The position numbers and the translations under genes are program-made. Below the pieces are notes generated by a model, which had not been told where the DNA came from, ran no database searches, and worked only from the letters and a program-made list of their open reading frames with translations. From Rhizoclosmatium globosum (Eukaryota; Chytridiomycota; Chytridiomycetes; Chytridiales; Chytriomycetaceae), in contig MCGO01000081.1 in the NCBI GenBank assembly GCA_002104985.1, forward strand, positions 1 through 64,000: a stretch of DNA of 64,000 nt. Direction: 5' to 3'. How positions within the stretch are numbered: the stretch's first letter is position 1; every line of letters begins with the position of its first letter. This document shows, piece by piece, positions 52,971-64,000 of the stretch.

Positions 52971-55838
52971 TTATTTATCACTTCGAAAGTTTTGGCGACT
53001 TAACACTGAGTCTTTCGACTGAAAGGCCGTTCTGATTTCACCCAAATGCTTCTCGAAGTACAAGGAGGCATATTCCCCATCAGCGTCGAATATATTCAAT
53101 GCTTCCTTGGCCAATCTTGAGTGTTCCCTCTCCACTTCCATACGTCTCCGCCTCAAGCCCATGAATGCTTCTTTTGACCGAGAATCACAAACTCCAACTT
53201 TCTCTTTCACAACCCTCCAGTGCTCCATTTCACGCCGTTCATAGAATCCAACCATATTCTTTAAGTAGTTTTGATGATGAAAGAGATCTTCACAATATCG
53301 AAAATAGAGCCTGACGAACGAATCAACGTCAGACTGAGAGCTTTCCACCGCTGCGGGAGTAAGACCTGCCTTAACCTGAGCAAATGTAAGTGGGGGGTTG
53401 CCTGGTTCCATTGCTACAAACTACTTATGAGAATTAAGGTTGAGAAGAAGTACAACTATACCATTGAGCTCATCCAGCTTTTTGTATAACTCAAGAAAAG
53501 TCGAGTTCAATGCTCCATTCAGCCGTTTCGACATTTTGGTTCCAGGCGCACGGCTAAGATGTTTGTCCATAGAAAGGATTGACCGTGCCAGTTGGTCGAT
53601 TTGAAGTCGTAAATCCTCTTTAGTTGACGGAACATCCTTATTTTGGCGTTCAACTAGTTGTTGCCTCAAAGTTGTCATGGCTGTTACGACCACGTCATAT
53701 TGAGCTTGTTCAACCTTCCACCACTGGTGTCCAAGAGTTGCCTTCACTTCTGCCAGTCCCGCAAATGTAGCCAAAAGCTTTTCTTGAGTCCACGAAACAA
53801 GCCGTCTGATTTTGGACCAGTTGTAGAACTCCAGAAATAAGACAATGTCCATTCTCCGGTTTTCAAAAGTTTCTCGTTGTGTCAAGCCAATAATCCGAGA
53901 CAACCAGCTATTGACTCGCTCGTGGCCTTCCCCGTCCATTGTCAATCCCAAGCCCATCAGAAACCGAGGACTAAATAGACTCAGACAGTCCTTTCCGTGA
54001 GCGTAGACGTGCATAGCAGGAATAAACAGGATGAATAAGATTGTACTGATAATTGATTGAAGAAGGCCATAAAAGTCAAGATGCGAGAGTTCCTTGCAAG
54101 CTACATCGTATCCAAGCACAAATCCTCGACTCTTGAAAGTTTCTTTCCCCCAGTTAATCACGTCATCGGCGTAGACTAGTCTTTCTCCACCTTTAACATC
54201 TTGGAACAATCAGAAACAAATAGGTTATTGATAATTATTCTCACCATAAACTCGATGAACAAGCGAATGCGCAGCACAATCCACATGAATAATCATATCA
54301 ATGTCTTTTCCGACAGACTTTAACCCGCCAACACCTCCAGCCTTGTGTTGAGCGTCACATCCAAGTTTAGGCCTCGAAGTTTGTTTGGCCGCCTTTGCTT
54401 CTGCAACAACATCCTGAACTGCTGGCTCTTTGAAGTATACAGATGTGAATTCGAAACTTCCGTGACTCCCTCCTCCACCGCGCTCTGTTGACTTCTTATT
54501 TGCAGACTCAAACCCATCCATGGTCTGTAACGCACAGTAAGATTAACCATGAAATATCTGCACACTCACAAATGCAGCTGGACCAGAAGGCTCATCACCA
54601 CCAATACAGGCGGGACAGACTGTCTGGCCTATACCAAGCTCTTCAGCAAGCTCAGGCGTGACAGTACCGTGATGAGTATGATGCTTAATGACTGCTAGCT
54701 GACAAACTGCATCCATGTAAGGTTGATAGAGACCAGCATCTCTCGCGTCTTTGTGGTCAGTTCCAAAAAAAGCTTCGGCAGAAACTTGAAATGCAACTCC
54801 GAGTGAACGAAGTTTGAGACCCAAAGACACAAGCTGAAACGAAAAGGCATGGTCTGATAACAATTAGAGTTGTGAAAGAGAAAGAGAAAGATGTTACCTG
54901 TGTTGTGAACTCGTGACTGAAAGAAGCCATAGTCTCGCAACAGCACCACACACATTTCGTGTCCATTTGCATGATTTGGGCACGTCACAAGTTGAGCTGG
55001 CTCATGACCAGTCAGGGAATGCAGTAGAACTCTCCTCCCAGTCCCACGTGCAGCTTCACAACAGCGGATTTTCTTTGATCGTGTTCTACCAGACGGGGTT
55101 GTCAAAGGAGCAGGAGAGCGGTCCAATCGGTCTTGAACACGATGACAGTGATTGTCCCACCAATGCCCAGATGCGTGAGTGCTGCAGAAGTGGGAAAGAG
55201 AAGGGACTGTAACGGCACAAGTGTAACATTTGAAGGACGGGACAAGGGAACAGTTGGGTGCCGCACAGCAGGAACTTGCGATGTCAACAGTTTCCAAGCA
55301 AGCCACTGCGATAATCAACAGAGGTAGAACGGCTTCCGTATCAGCGAACCACTTCTCTCGTTGTTTCTTCCAGAGCTTTGGACTGACTTGCTTTGAGGTC
55401 GGGAATCGTAAGAAGGATGTGAAGTCGGTTTCATGACCCTCAGTCCAAACTCCGTACATATCAGGGAATTCGACGTCAATGCTCTCTGATTCGTTATTGC
55501 TTCCGACAGATTCCGCTTCATCACTGACAGGAGGTATTAGTTCAAGTGAGGAGAGGGAAAGGTGGAACATACTCAGAATCAGCAACATAATTATCGGCGT
55601 TCTCCCACAGATTTGGCGATGATAATGCAGTTTGCGTAACAGTGGGAGATACGTTGGCTGCTGCTCGCAATACCGATGCAGATTGCTGCTGCTCGACAAA
55701 GGCCCAAGCCTCCCTTTGTAGCTCTGAATCAGCATCCGACAGGTCAGAGGAGTCACTGCTGAGATCTCGGTGCTTCCTTTTGTTGATAGTGCTGCTTGAG
55801 GAGTAGAAGTTTTGCTGTGAGGGGTGGCCATGATTCAT
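52971..55838 (-). CDS. KDZ (Kyakuja-Dileera-Zisupton) transposase
   Basis: Six exons: 55573-55838, 54898-55523, 54570-54853, 54245-54524, 53462-54199 and 52971-53413, about 878 aa with all phases consistent. Order: acidic/Ser-rich N-terminus; Cys-rich zinc segment of the CxC type (SCCAAPNC ... KCYTCAVTV ... CCEAARG); YQPYMDAVCQLAV and CPACIGGDEP; then the KDZ core with MDGFESANKK at the position of the DGNF motif, FVLGYDVACKELSH, IPAMHVYAHGKDCLSLFSPR and MDGEGHERVNSWLS, which carry the conserved YD-x-x-C, H-x-x-x-H/C and GE-x-x-E residues. A coiled-coil tail follows. Cut-and-paste transposition is implied by family. The alternative Met at 55856 adds six residues. Confidence 0.88.
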
Positions 55839-55876
55839 CGTGTTGGAGTTGTCCAAGAGTCTTCGTTTTTCAGCGT

Positions 55877-55963
55877 GCGCTTTTCTTTTCCCTGCTGATG
55901 AGGCATGGGCGATAGGAAAAATTGTTTCTTATGTTTTATCATAGCAGTGAAAAAGACTAGGTG
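55877..55963 (-). repeat. Right terminal inverted repeat of KDZ transposon
   Basis: 87 bp, inverted match to 49482-49568; followed by the target copy CGTTTTTC (55964-55971). Confidence 0.92.
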
Positions 55964-56212
55964 CGTTTTTCACCTCCAATTTTTCTAAGAGCCCTCGTCC
56001 GCGAGCGACTCTTTTCAACCCGCCCTCACACCTTCGCCGACCTCGCCCTTCCTCCGACCTCGACACCGGTCCGAGCGTTACTTCGACAGCACTTGGTTCA
56101 CAGCGGCTCCAGTTCTCGCGCAGTTCCAGCCGCACAACCACTCGGACCACGACCACTTGTCCAACCACTCAGCCAACCACAGCAACGTTCGAGTTCAAGT
56201 TCAAGTTCGACA

Positions 56213-56365
56213 ATGAGCCGCCGCGCGTCCGCCGTCGCGTCAAAATCGTTAAAAGAAGCGAGCGACTCCGAAGACGTCGAACGCGATGACTCGGACGAAT
56301 TTGAAGATTCAAACGACGACGACAACGAACCAATTGCGAATTTGAAGGGAAAGAAGAAGGGTGCG

Positions 56366-56397
<32 letters not shown>

Positions 56398-59300
56398 GCT
56401 TGTCTTCTTGTTGTTCTTTCCAATGGAGTAGTGTTGTGAAACTGTGCGTGGTGGTGGTGGTAGAGCGAAGGAACCAGCTGGAGCTTCAAAGAAAATGTCC
56501 GAGGGCCTCCCACTTATACAAATCTCCAATCTTTGACCTTTTCTTTTCGCTCAATTTAATAATCGTTGTAAATTAGCATCTCCCGCCAAATCAGCTCAAA
56601 GCAAAGAAGAAGTCACCACAGACGATGAAGACGACGCTCCCATCGCCGCATCAAAGAAACGTCCTTCTTCCGCCGCATCAAATGGCTCTACTTCTGGTGC
56701 CCCAGCTTCAAAGAAAATTGCAAAGTCGGAAAAGAAGAATGATCTTGAACCGGAGGAGGATGATGATTCCGACGATGACGAGCCTATTGCCAAGAAAGCC
56801 AAAAAGAAGGAGGCGGTGAAGAAGGAGCCAATCAAAAAAGAAGTGGTATGTTCGCTCACCGAAGTTGTTTGTGCGCGTTCTGCGTAGCGAGGAACGTAGT
56901 CGATGGCTCGAACGTTGAATCACACATGGAAACAATGCCCGCACATCCTTCAACATGACCGAATCTCACTCCATCATCATAGATCAAGAAAGAATCTGCT
57001 GGAACAAAACGTAAAGCCGAATCCGATGATGCTCCTTCCAAAAAGAAGAAAGCGGCCGTAAAGGCAAGTCCAAAGAAAGTAAAGAAGGAAGACGGGGAAG
57101 AAGGCGAAGGAGACGAAGACGACGAAGAAGAATACGAGTGGTGGGTCAATGGTCTTCAGGATGGAGGAGAAAAGTGGAAGACAATGTCACACAACGGTCC
57201 CGTCTTTCCACCTGCATATGTTCCTCACGGAATCAAGATGAAGTACAACGGTACGTCGGAATGAATTTTTGGTGTCGCTCATTGATCAATGAAAATATAG
57301 GAGTACCTATCGCCTTGGAACCCGATTCAGAAGAAGTCGCCACCTTCTTTGCTGGTGTCGTTGGAACAGACTATGAAAAGAACAAGACTTTCGTGGCAAA
57401 CTTTTTCAAGGATTTCTTGACTGTCTTGAGTCGAGAGAAGAAGGTAATGTCTTGTTTCAATTACATTTGTCATAAATACTAATTACGCGGTTATCAGCCC
57501 TCGCCTATCAAGGAATTTGCAAAGTGCGACTTTTCTCCAATCGTTGATTACTTGAACGAGTTGAAGGAACAGCGTAAGAGCAAGACGAAGGAGGAGAAAG
57601 CTGTATGTTTATTTTATCCGTTCATTTGTCACGTTTATTTAACAGCTATCACAGGCAATCAAGAAGGAGAAGGAGGAACTCGATGAAAAGTACGGGTGGG
57701 CAATCTTTGACGGCCGCAAGGAAAAAGTTGGAAACTTCCGTATTGAACCTCCTGGCCTCTTCCGTGGCCGTGGAGATCACCCAAAGACTGGAACCTTGAA
57801 GGTATTACTTTCGTTTCTCGGATGACAAGGAGTCCGACTTAACGCTTCAAACACCAGCTCCGTGTCCAACCCGAACAAGTCACCATCAACATTGGAAAAG
57901 AAGCTCCAATCCCACCAGCTCCCGCTGGTCACAAGTGGGGCGCTGTCGTGCATGACAACACCGTCGCGTGGCTCGCTACATGGAAGGAGAACGTGAACGA
58001 TAACATCAAGTACGTTTTAATGGCTGCGACCTCGTCGTTGAAGGGTCAGAGTGACATGAAAAAGTTTGAGAAAGCTAGAGAGTTGAAGGTACGTATTACT
58101 TTGTGATGAATTCGAAAAGAGGTGCTGACTTCGTACCAGAAACACATTGACAAAATCCGTCGCGACTACACGGAAGGTCTCAAAGACAAAGTCATGGCAA
58201 CACGACAACTCTGCACAGCCCTCTACTTTATCGATCGACTCGCTCTTCGTGCTGGTAACGAGAAGGGAGAAGACGAAGCCGATACCGTTGGTTGCTGTTC
58301 CCTCCGTTTCGAACACGTTACCCTCGAACCACCCAACAAAGTCATTTTCGACTTTTTGGGTAAAGATTCGATTCGGTACTACAACGAGGTTGCAGTTGAT
58401 GAACAGGTGTTCAAGAATATCAAGATTTTTAAGCGGGAGCCGAAGAAGGAGGGGGATATGCTTTTTGATCGGTTGAATGTGAGTTTCGATTTGCTTGGAG
58501 GGTGATTTTTTTGGGGGGGAGCTGACAGGTGTGGTTTGGTGTAGACTTCGATTTTGAATAAGGACTTGACACGACACATGCCTGGTTTGTCTGCGAAGGT
58601 GTTCCGTACTTTCAACGCATCGTATACGTTCCAGAAGGAGTTGTTGGATACACCTGCGGATGGAACTGCGGCTGAGAAAGTGTTGGCGTATAACCGTGCC
58701 AATCGACAGGTTGCTATTCTTTGTAATCACCAACGTGCCGTGTCGAAAGGACACGGAGCTCAGATGGAGAAGATTCAGGATCGGGTAAGAATTATGTGTT
58801 ATATCAGTGTGACATTTACTGATTTGTATTTTGGAACAGTTCCGTGGAATGAAATATGAACGTGGACTCATCAAGAAAGCCATGCTTGAAGTTGACCCAA
58901 AGCTTAAGAAGAAGCGACCCGAGCTCGCTGAAGACGAGTCCGACGTTGATGAAGAATTCATTGAGCGACACCTTGCCGCGCAAGAAGAGAAGGAAAAGCA
59001 GGCTCGTGTCAAAGCTCTCGAAAAGGAAAACGAAAAGCGAAAGGCGGAGGGACAGCCACCTCTCAAGTCGCTGGATACCAAGAAAAAGAACGTGACGCCG
59101 CTGGAGAGTTTGTCGATTGAGAAGCTTGAGAAGAAGTTGGATGACATGACAAAGAGGATTGAGAATCTCAAGTTGCAGATGATTGATAAGGTTTTGGTCT
59201 TTTGAGTTGTTGTGTTTTGGTGACTGATTGCCTGTGTGATTTGCAGGATGAGAACAAGACAACTGCCTTGGGAACGTCTAAAATCAACTATATCGATCCA

Positions 59301-59477
59301 CGTATTTCGGTTGCATGGGCACTAAAGCATGATGTTGACTTGGACAAGATTTTCAACCGTAGTTTGCGTGAGAAATTCAAGTGGGCGATTATGAGTGTGA
59401 AGGATGGGGTGAGTGTTTTCTCTATTTTCTTGGATTTACGAGTACTAACTACGTGGGTAAAGGACTGGGAATTCTAA
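56213..59477 (+). CDS. TOP1: DNA topoisomerase I (type IB)
   Basis: Twelve exons: 56213-56360, 56577-56845, 56983-57250, 57301-57443, 57498-57602, 57655-57801, 57858-58088, 58140-58478, 58545-58784, 58840-59190, 59247-59408 and 59463-59477, about 805 aa. N-terminal about 270 residues are acidic/basic low-complexity, typical of nuclear TOP1 and rich in KKK clusters. The core starts at [16 protein letters not shown] and includes [52 protein letters not shown] and LFDRLN. A linker of K/E coiled coil follows. The catalytic tyrosine is in [12 protein letters not shown] (about Tyr762). It relaxes supercoils by transient 3'-phosphotyrosyl nicking. The last exon encodes only DWEF. The KDZ element ends 241 bp before the start codon. 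Confidence 0.93.
56365..56398 (+). repeat. (GTT)n microsatellite in TOP1 intron 1
   Basis: About eleven GTT units beginning four bases into the first TOP1 intron, directly after its GTGC donor. Confidence 0.9.
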
Positions 59478-59765
59478 TATACCTCTGCTCGTTACAAAAC
59501 TAGTTTGATTATGGGGGGTTTTGGTTTCATTCATACCCTACCTCCGTCTCTTTGTTTCTATATTTTCCGTTACTTATTATTTGCAGATGTTGATGATGGA
59601 TTATTTCGAGGATTTGAATTTGAATAAAGTGGCTGTTCTAGACCGAAGTGTCTGTTTATGCCGATCTGTCGAACCACCTCTTTGGATGAGATGGGAGTGT
59701 GCCTTCGAGAACATTTTTCACCCTCCACCCAAACTTCTTCTATCCTCCACCACCAACTGTCATCC

Positions 59766-60935
<1,170 letters not shown>

Positions 60936-62255
60936 ATCTCGTGTTTTCATTGAATTCATTTAGATTTGGGCTTTCAACGCTTTGAAGGTCCAACTTCTAT
61001 CCCTTTCTGTTAGTTTGTTTTTTTGCTTGTTTCATTTGTGTTATTTTCGAAAAGTAATCGTTGGGAAACCTGTTGTTTGGAGGGTTTGTTGGTTGCTGGA
61101 TTTTGCGTGTTGCTCTTCACGTGTCCTTTATCATTGTCCGGAATGCGTATACGTAGTTTGCTGTTGCCAATAAATAACAGAGATCGGTCATTCTGTTGTA
61201 TTGTGGGTTGAATTTGAGATGGGTAGAATACAACGTCCAACAGATGTGAACCATCTCCTTTTTTCATTAATAACACTTTTTAATACTTCAGGAAACTCAA
61301 ATTATATTGATACGATTATAGTACAGTTTGTATTGGGTTCGGCTGGTAACTACGCACAACACAGCTCCACAACTACATCAGAACTCCTAACATAGGCTCC
61401 TCAAAGAAACTCAAACAAACTAAAGAAATGCAGGGCAACCGGTTTAACAGGCTAGTCTTGTTGAGGAGGAGGACCACAAGGCCGAACCATTTTCTGTTGA
61501 GTACATCAGCTATTCAGCTTCCTTCTATTCATCGAAATCAGGCTCGTACCTCAAGCAAATTGAATCGCACACGCCCAATCGACTCGTTGTCAGCAACAGC
61601 AATATACGCAGCCAAAGATCCGTGGCCAACACAAGTTGAGTACGTATCACGATGCTGCGTTGTCTGCCATTCGTACTTTAGTGTGTCGGCGTGACCAGTG
61701 CCAACATATCGACTTTGGAGATGTTCGAGTTGAGAGTTATGGGACATCTTTTCAAATGAAGAAAGGAGAAGAAAGAGGTAAGTAACAAAAGCAAAGGGAT
61801 CACGTCCTCTCGAAATATTCTTAATATTGTAGAAGACTTACACTGAGGCAGTGCTCTAAGGATGAGGCAAATGAAATGCGTGTGCACGCCTCTATCCAAG
61901 CCTTAACCCAGACTTAAATTTGTGCCTCGGCGTGACGTTCGTTTGCGTATTGATAATTGATTGATAGAGCTGATTTCCATCATAGTATTTTGATAAAAAC
62001 CTTTAAGGGTTCAGTTTACAACCGTTGGTTACAAACCACATCTTGCAAGAACCCCACATTTTCAACGTAATTCAAGTAATTCTCTGCAATACTTTTCTTG
62101 CCCAATTAAATAATCGACAAGCACCCTCTGTTTCCTTGCCCTTCCCCGCACAGAGTCGGAAATTGGCCTCCTGACTTTTTCTTCCAAACACCATCGTCAG
62201 GTCGCCTCCATCTGCGCCCCGCCTTCCCTCTCTACTGCCAATCTGCTAGTTATCA
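60936..62255. other. Intergenic between the two Rac genes
   Basis: 1,320 bp. Contains the Rac1 3' region and the Rac2 upstream region. Small ORFs on either strand (up to 88 aa) lack motifs. Nothing else recognised. Confidence 0.5.
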
Positions 62256-63396
62256 ATGCATCAATCAATCAAGTGTGTCGTTGTCGGTGATGGGTGAGTG
62301 CTGTTCGCATTAGGAAGAAGGTTCAAACTGGATCATTGATCACTTTGGATCTGGTTATTGGGTCGGAGGTGATCAGCCCGCCTCAGGAGTACCTTGGCTG
62401 TGTGGTAGATGCATGCGGGCGAGTGAATCCAGGGCGAAGAGAGACCGAGATCGGATGACTTGTGAGGGTTGATGTGAGGGTTGTTTGGGTGGACTCGCCA
62501 AGAGACGTGGCATCGGTGGAGAGGTGTCTTGCGTCTTTGCCTCCACTCTCTTTTACCATGTTGTACTTATCTTTTGCTATCACTCTCTAGTGCCGTGGGT
62601 AAAACATGCTGTAAGTGTGCAAATTCAGTTTCATATTCTGTAACACCACTAATCACATCCAATATGCAGTGCTCATCAGTTACGCAACAAATACCTTCCC
62701 TGCCGAGTATATCCCAACAGTGTACGTGCTTCTCTCCCTGTCACGACTCACTTCCGATCATTTTGCGCAGCAAAGCACAAGCCCTGCAACTAATTGACCC
62801 AATTACTCAATAGCTTTGACAACTATTCGACGACAGTCAAAGTGGACGGAAGGCAAATTTCTCTCGTTCTCTGGGATACCGCCGGTCAAGAGGACTACGA
62901 CCGTTTGCGTCCACTTTCGTACCCTCAAACTGATGTCTTTTTGATTTGCTTCTCTCTTGTGAACCCATCTTCATTCGAGAACGTTAAAGCAAAGGTGAAG
63001 TCTTGAATCACCCACTTCCTCTCTCTGCCGGCTAACATGTTATGTTCAGTGGTACCCAGAAGTTAGCCACCATGCTCCCAAGGCCCCTGTCCTCCTCGTT
63101 GGAACTAAGCTTGACTTGCGTGAGGACCCTGAAATCGTTTCTCGTTTGCGAAGCCACCGTATGTCTCCAATCTCCCACCAAGACGGAGTGTTGATGGCTC
63201 GATCTATCGAGGCTGTCAAGTACATGGAATGTTCAGCGTTGACTCAAAGAGGTCTCAAGAATGTGTTCGATGAGGCTATTCGTGCGGTGTTTGCGCCAAA
63301 GAAGGCTACAAAGAAGGGTGGTGAAGGGTGTGTCTTGTTGGTAAGTGTCATTGTGTATGCTTACTCATCAATTTAATTGACTACTTTCAACAGTAA
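62256..63396 (+). CDS. Rac/Cdc42-type Rho GTPase 2 (tandem paralogue)
   Basis: Six exons: 62256-62293, 62591-62610, 62670-62721, 62814-62994, 63050-63340 and a stop-only exon (63394-63396); 194 aa. Exons 2-5 have exactly the lengths of the neighbouring Rac gene, and intron phases are the same, so this is a tandem duplicate. [46 protein letters not shown] and ECSALTQRG are conserved. The insert differs ([19 protein letters not shown]). CAAX is CVLL. The exon 1 extension (MHQSIK) differs by one residue from the MQAIK of copy 1. Confidence 0.92.
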
Positions 63397-63621
63397 ATAT
63401 TATGGATGTCCGTGTATTTGTTTGTCTCCTTGTCGATGGAAACTCAATAATGGCTGGCGTTATCCTTTTTCCCCTTTCCTCTTTCTCTCTTGTATTCTTT
63501 GCCCTGAAAAACTCTCGTTACCTTATCCTTTGCTGAAGATGTGTTGAACGTGAAATCATTTATCCCCTTGAATATAGTACTCTTTTTTGTTGTTTCATTG
63601 AAAGTTTGTCAGACACTTTTG

Positions 63622-64000
63622 ATGTGGGTTGAACGCGTCGTTGACGGAAGCTACAGTGTCACTGCAGCACATACGGTATACAACATTTTGGCGGCCGCGA
63701 ACAAGGAGGACGGATCAGTCTCGATTCTCTCTGAGGAGCATGGTTTGACATTTTCCCGCCTCACTGTAGTTCAATACCTGACAGACCATTAGGATCGACA
63801 ATCCTGAGCACTTCTGCGCAGCATAGAGAAGCACATGTGGTTAAATTGCATTGGCATCCTTCGAAAAGACTCTTGGCAGTTGGATGGTCAGCTGGTATTC
63901 ACGTCCGGTTTTTCCAAACCCCATCGACTGATCTATCTTCGTAACATTTTAGGAACTGTTGGAGTATGGTCAGACACTGAAGAGATCCTTCGAGAGGGTA
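63622..64000 (+). CDS. IFT140: WD40 protein, IFT140-like (N-terminus, runs off the window)
   Basis: Three exons visible: 63622-63742, 63793-63894 and 63953-beyond 64000. The joined protein reads VYNILAAANKEDGSVSILSE, then EAHVVKLHWHPSKRLLAVGW and SAGTVGVWSDTEEILREG. The pattern 'LAVAS....GSV.iy.eqG', 'WHP...iLAVGW..G.V.vw' is that of the first two WD40 blades of IFT140, a retrograde intraflagellar-transport (IFT-A) subunit. Splice sites were chosen to restore this pattern. Only about 90 residues are in the window, so another WD40 family cannot be excluded. The start ATG (MWVERVV) is the nearest in-frame one. Confidence 0.55.

Larger units (their letters stand above)
49482..55963. mobile_element. 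KDZ-superfamily DNA transposon (6,482 bp)
   Basis: Terminal inverted repeats of 87 bp at 49482-49568 and 55877-55963 match without mismatch by eye. The element is flanked by an 8-bp target duplication CGTTTTTC (49474-49481 and 55964-55971). It encodes a KDZ transposase on the minus strand (52971-55838) and a second gene on the plus strand (49642-51584), converging on a 1.4-kb spacer. The 8-bp duplication agrees with what is known for Zisupton-type KDZ elements. Perfect TIRs and an uninterrupted transposase suggest a recent, possibly competent copy. Confidence 0.9.

Noticed and set aside
56098..56529. Poly-Asn or poly-Cys ORFs at the TOP1 intron 1 microsatellite
   Set aside because: Translations of a (GTT)n repeat lying in an intron.
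58017..59171. 384-aa minus-strand ORF opposite TOP1
   Set aside because: Crosses TOP1 introns and exons in antisense; TOP1 exons are unmistakable.

Overview
The window looks like nuclear DNA of a zoosporic (chytrid-type) fungus. Genes are split by many short (about 40-65 bp) GT-AG introns, intergenic gaps are small, and housekeeping genes are fungal/opisthokont (DNA topoisomerase I, two Rac-type GTPases, a PHAF1/UPF0183 homologue). A gene running off the right edge looks like the intraflagellar-transport WD40 protein IFT140, which implies a flagellate. No rRNA, tRNA or CRISPR was seen. All exon structures were assembled by eye from splice sites, frame continuity and paralogue comparison.

Layout. 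1-740: a decayed tyrosine-recombinase-like remnant. 741-24587: a lineage-specific gene neighbourhood with two F-box-like/plant-type LRR proteins, two short mitochondrial-carrier-like proteins, a BAHD-type acyltransferase, two beta-lactamase-like serine hydrolases, a secreted periplasmic-binding-protein-like protein, and four paralogous bZIP genes (2278, 7865, 19598, 23202). The bZIP proteins share a C-terminal region that is an internal duplication. Three of the four bZIP genes are transcribed divergently from an unrelated gene across a promoter of under 100 bp. 24636-36758: an LRR gene cut in two by a Ty3/gypsy element. 36993-48750: a small coiled-coil protein, a membrane-anchored protoglobin, PHAF1, a type II membrane glycosyltransferase overlapping it, two (plus a relic) tandem multi-pass membrane proteins, a dual-specificity phosphatase and two more LRR genes. 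49482-55963: a KDZ DNA transposon. 56213-64000: TOP1, two Rac genes and the IFT140-like start.

Three mobile elements of different classes are present with their ends and target duplications. (1) A Ty1/copia element (11795-18428; identical 143-bp LTRs; TSD GTAAG) sits inside a 52-bp intron of a beta-lactamase-like gene whose exons stay in frame. (2) An 11.2-kb Ty3/gypsy element (25108-36323; 953-bp LTRs; 4-bp TSD GGAT) sits in the coding sequence of an LRR gene. (3) A KDZ (Kyakuja-Dileera-Zisupton) transposon (49482-55963; 87-bp TIRs; 8-bp TSD CGTTTTTC) sits about 240 bp upstream of the TOP1 start codon and has an apparently intact transposase plus a second, unrecognised gene.

The most unusual object is the Ty3/gypsy polyprotein. 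Between its RNase H and integrase it carries a complete exonuclease III/APE1-type endonuclease (EEP) domain, a module normally found in non-LTR retrotransposons and repair enzymes. It also has a large unrecognised insertion between the integrase core and the GPY/F module, and a chromodomain that lies just past an in-frame TGA.
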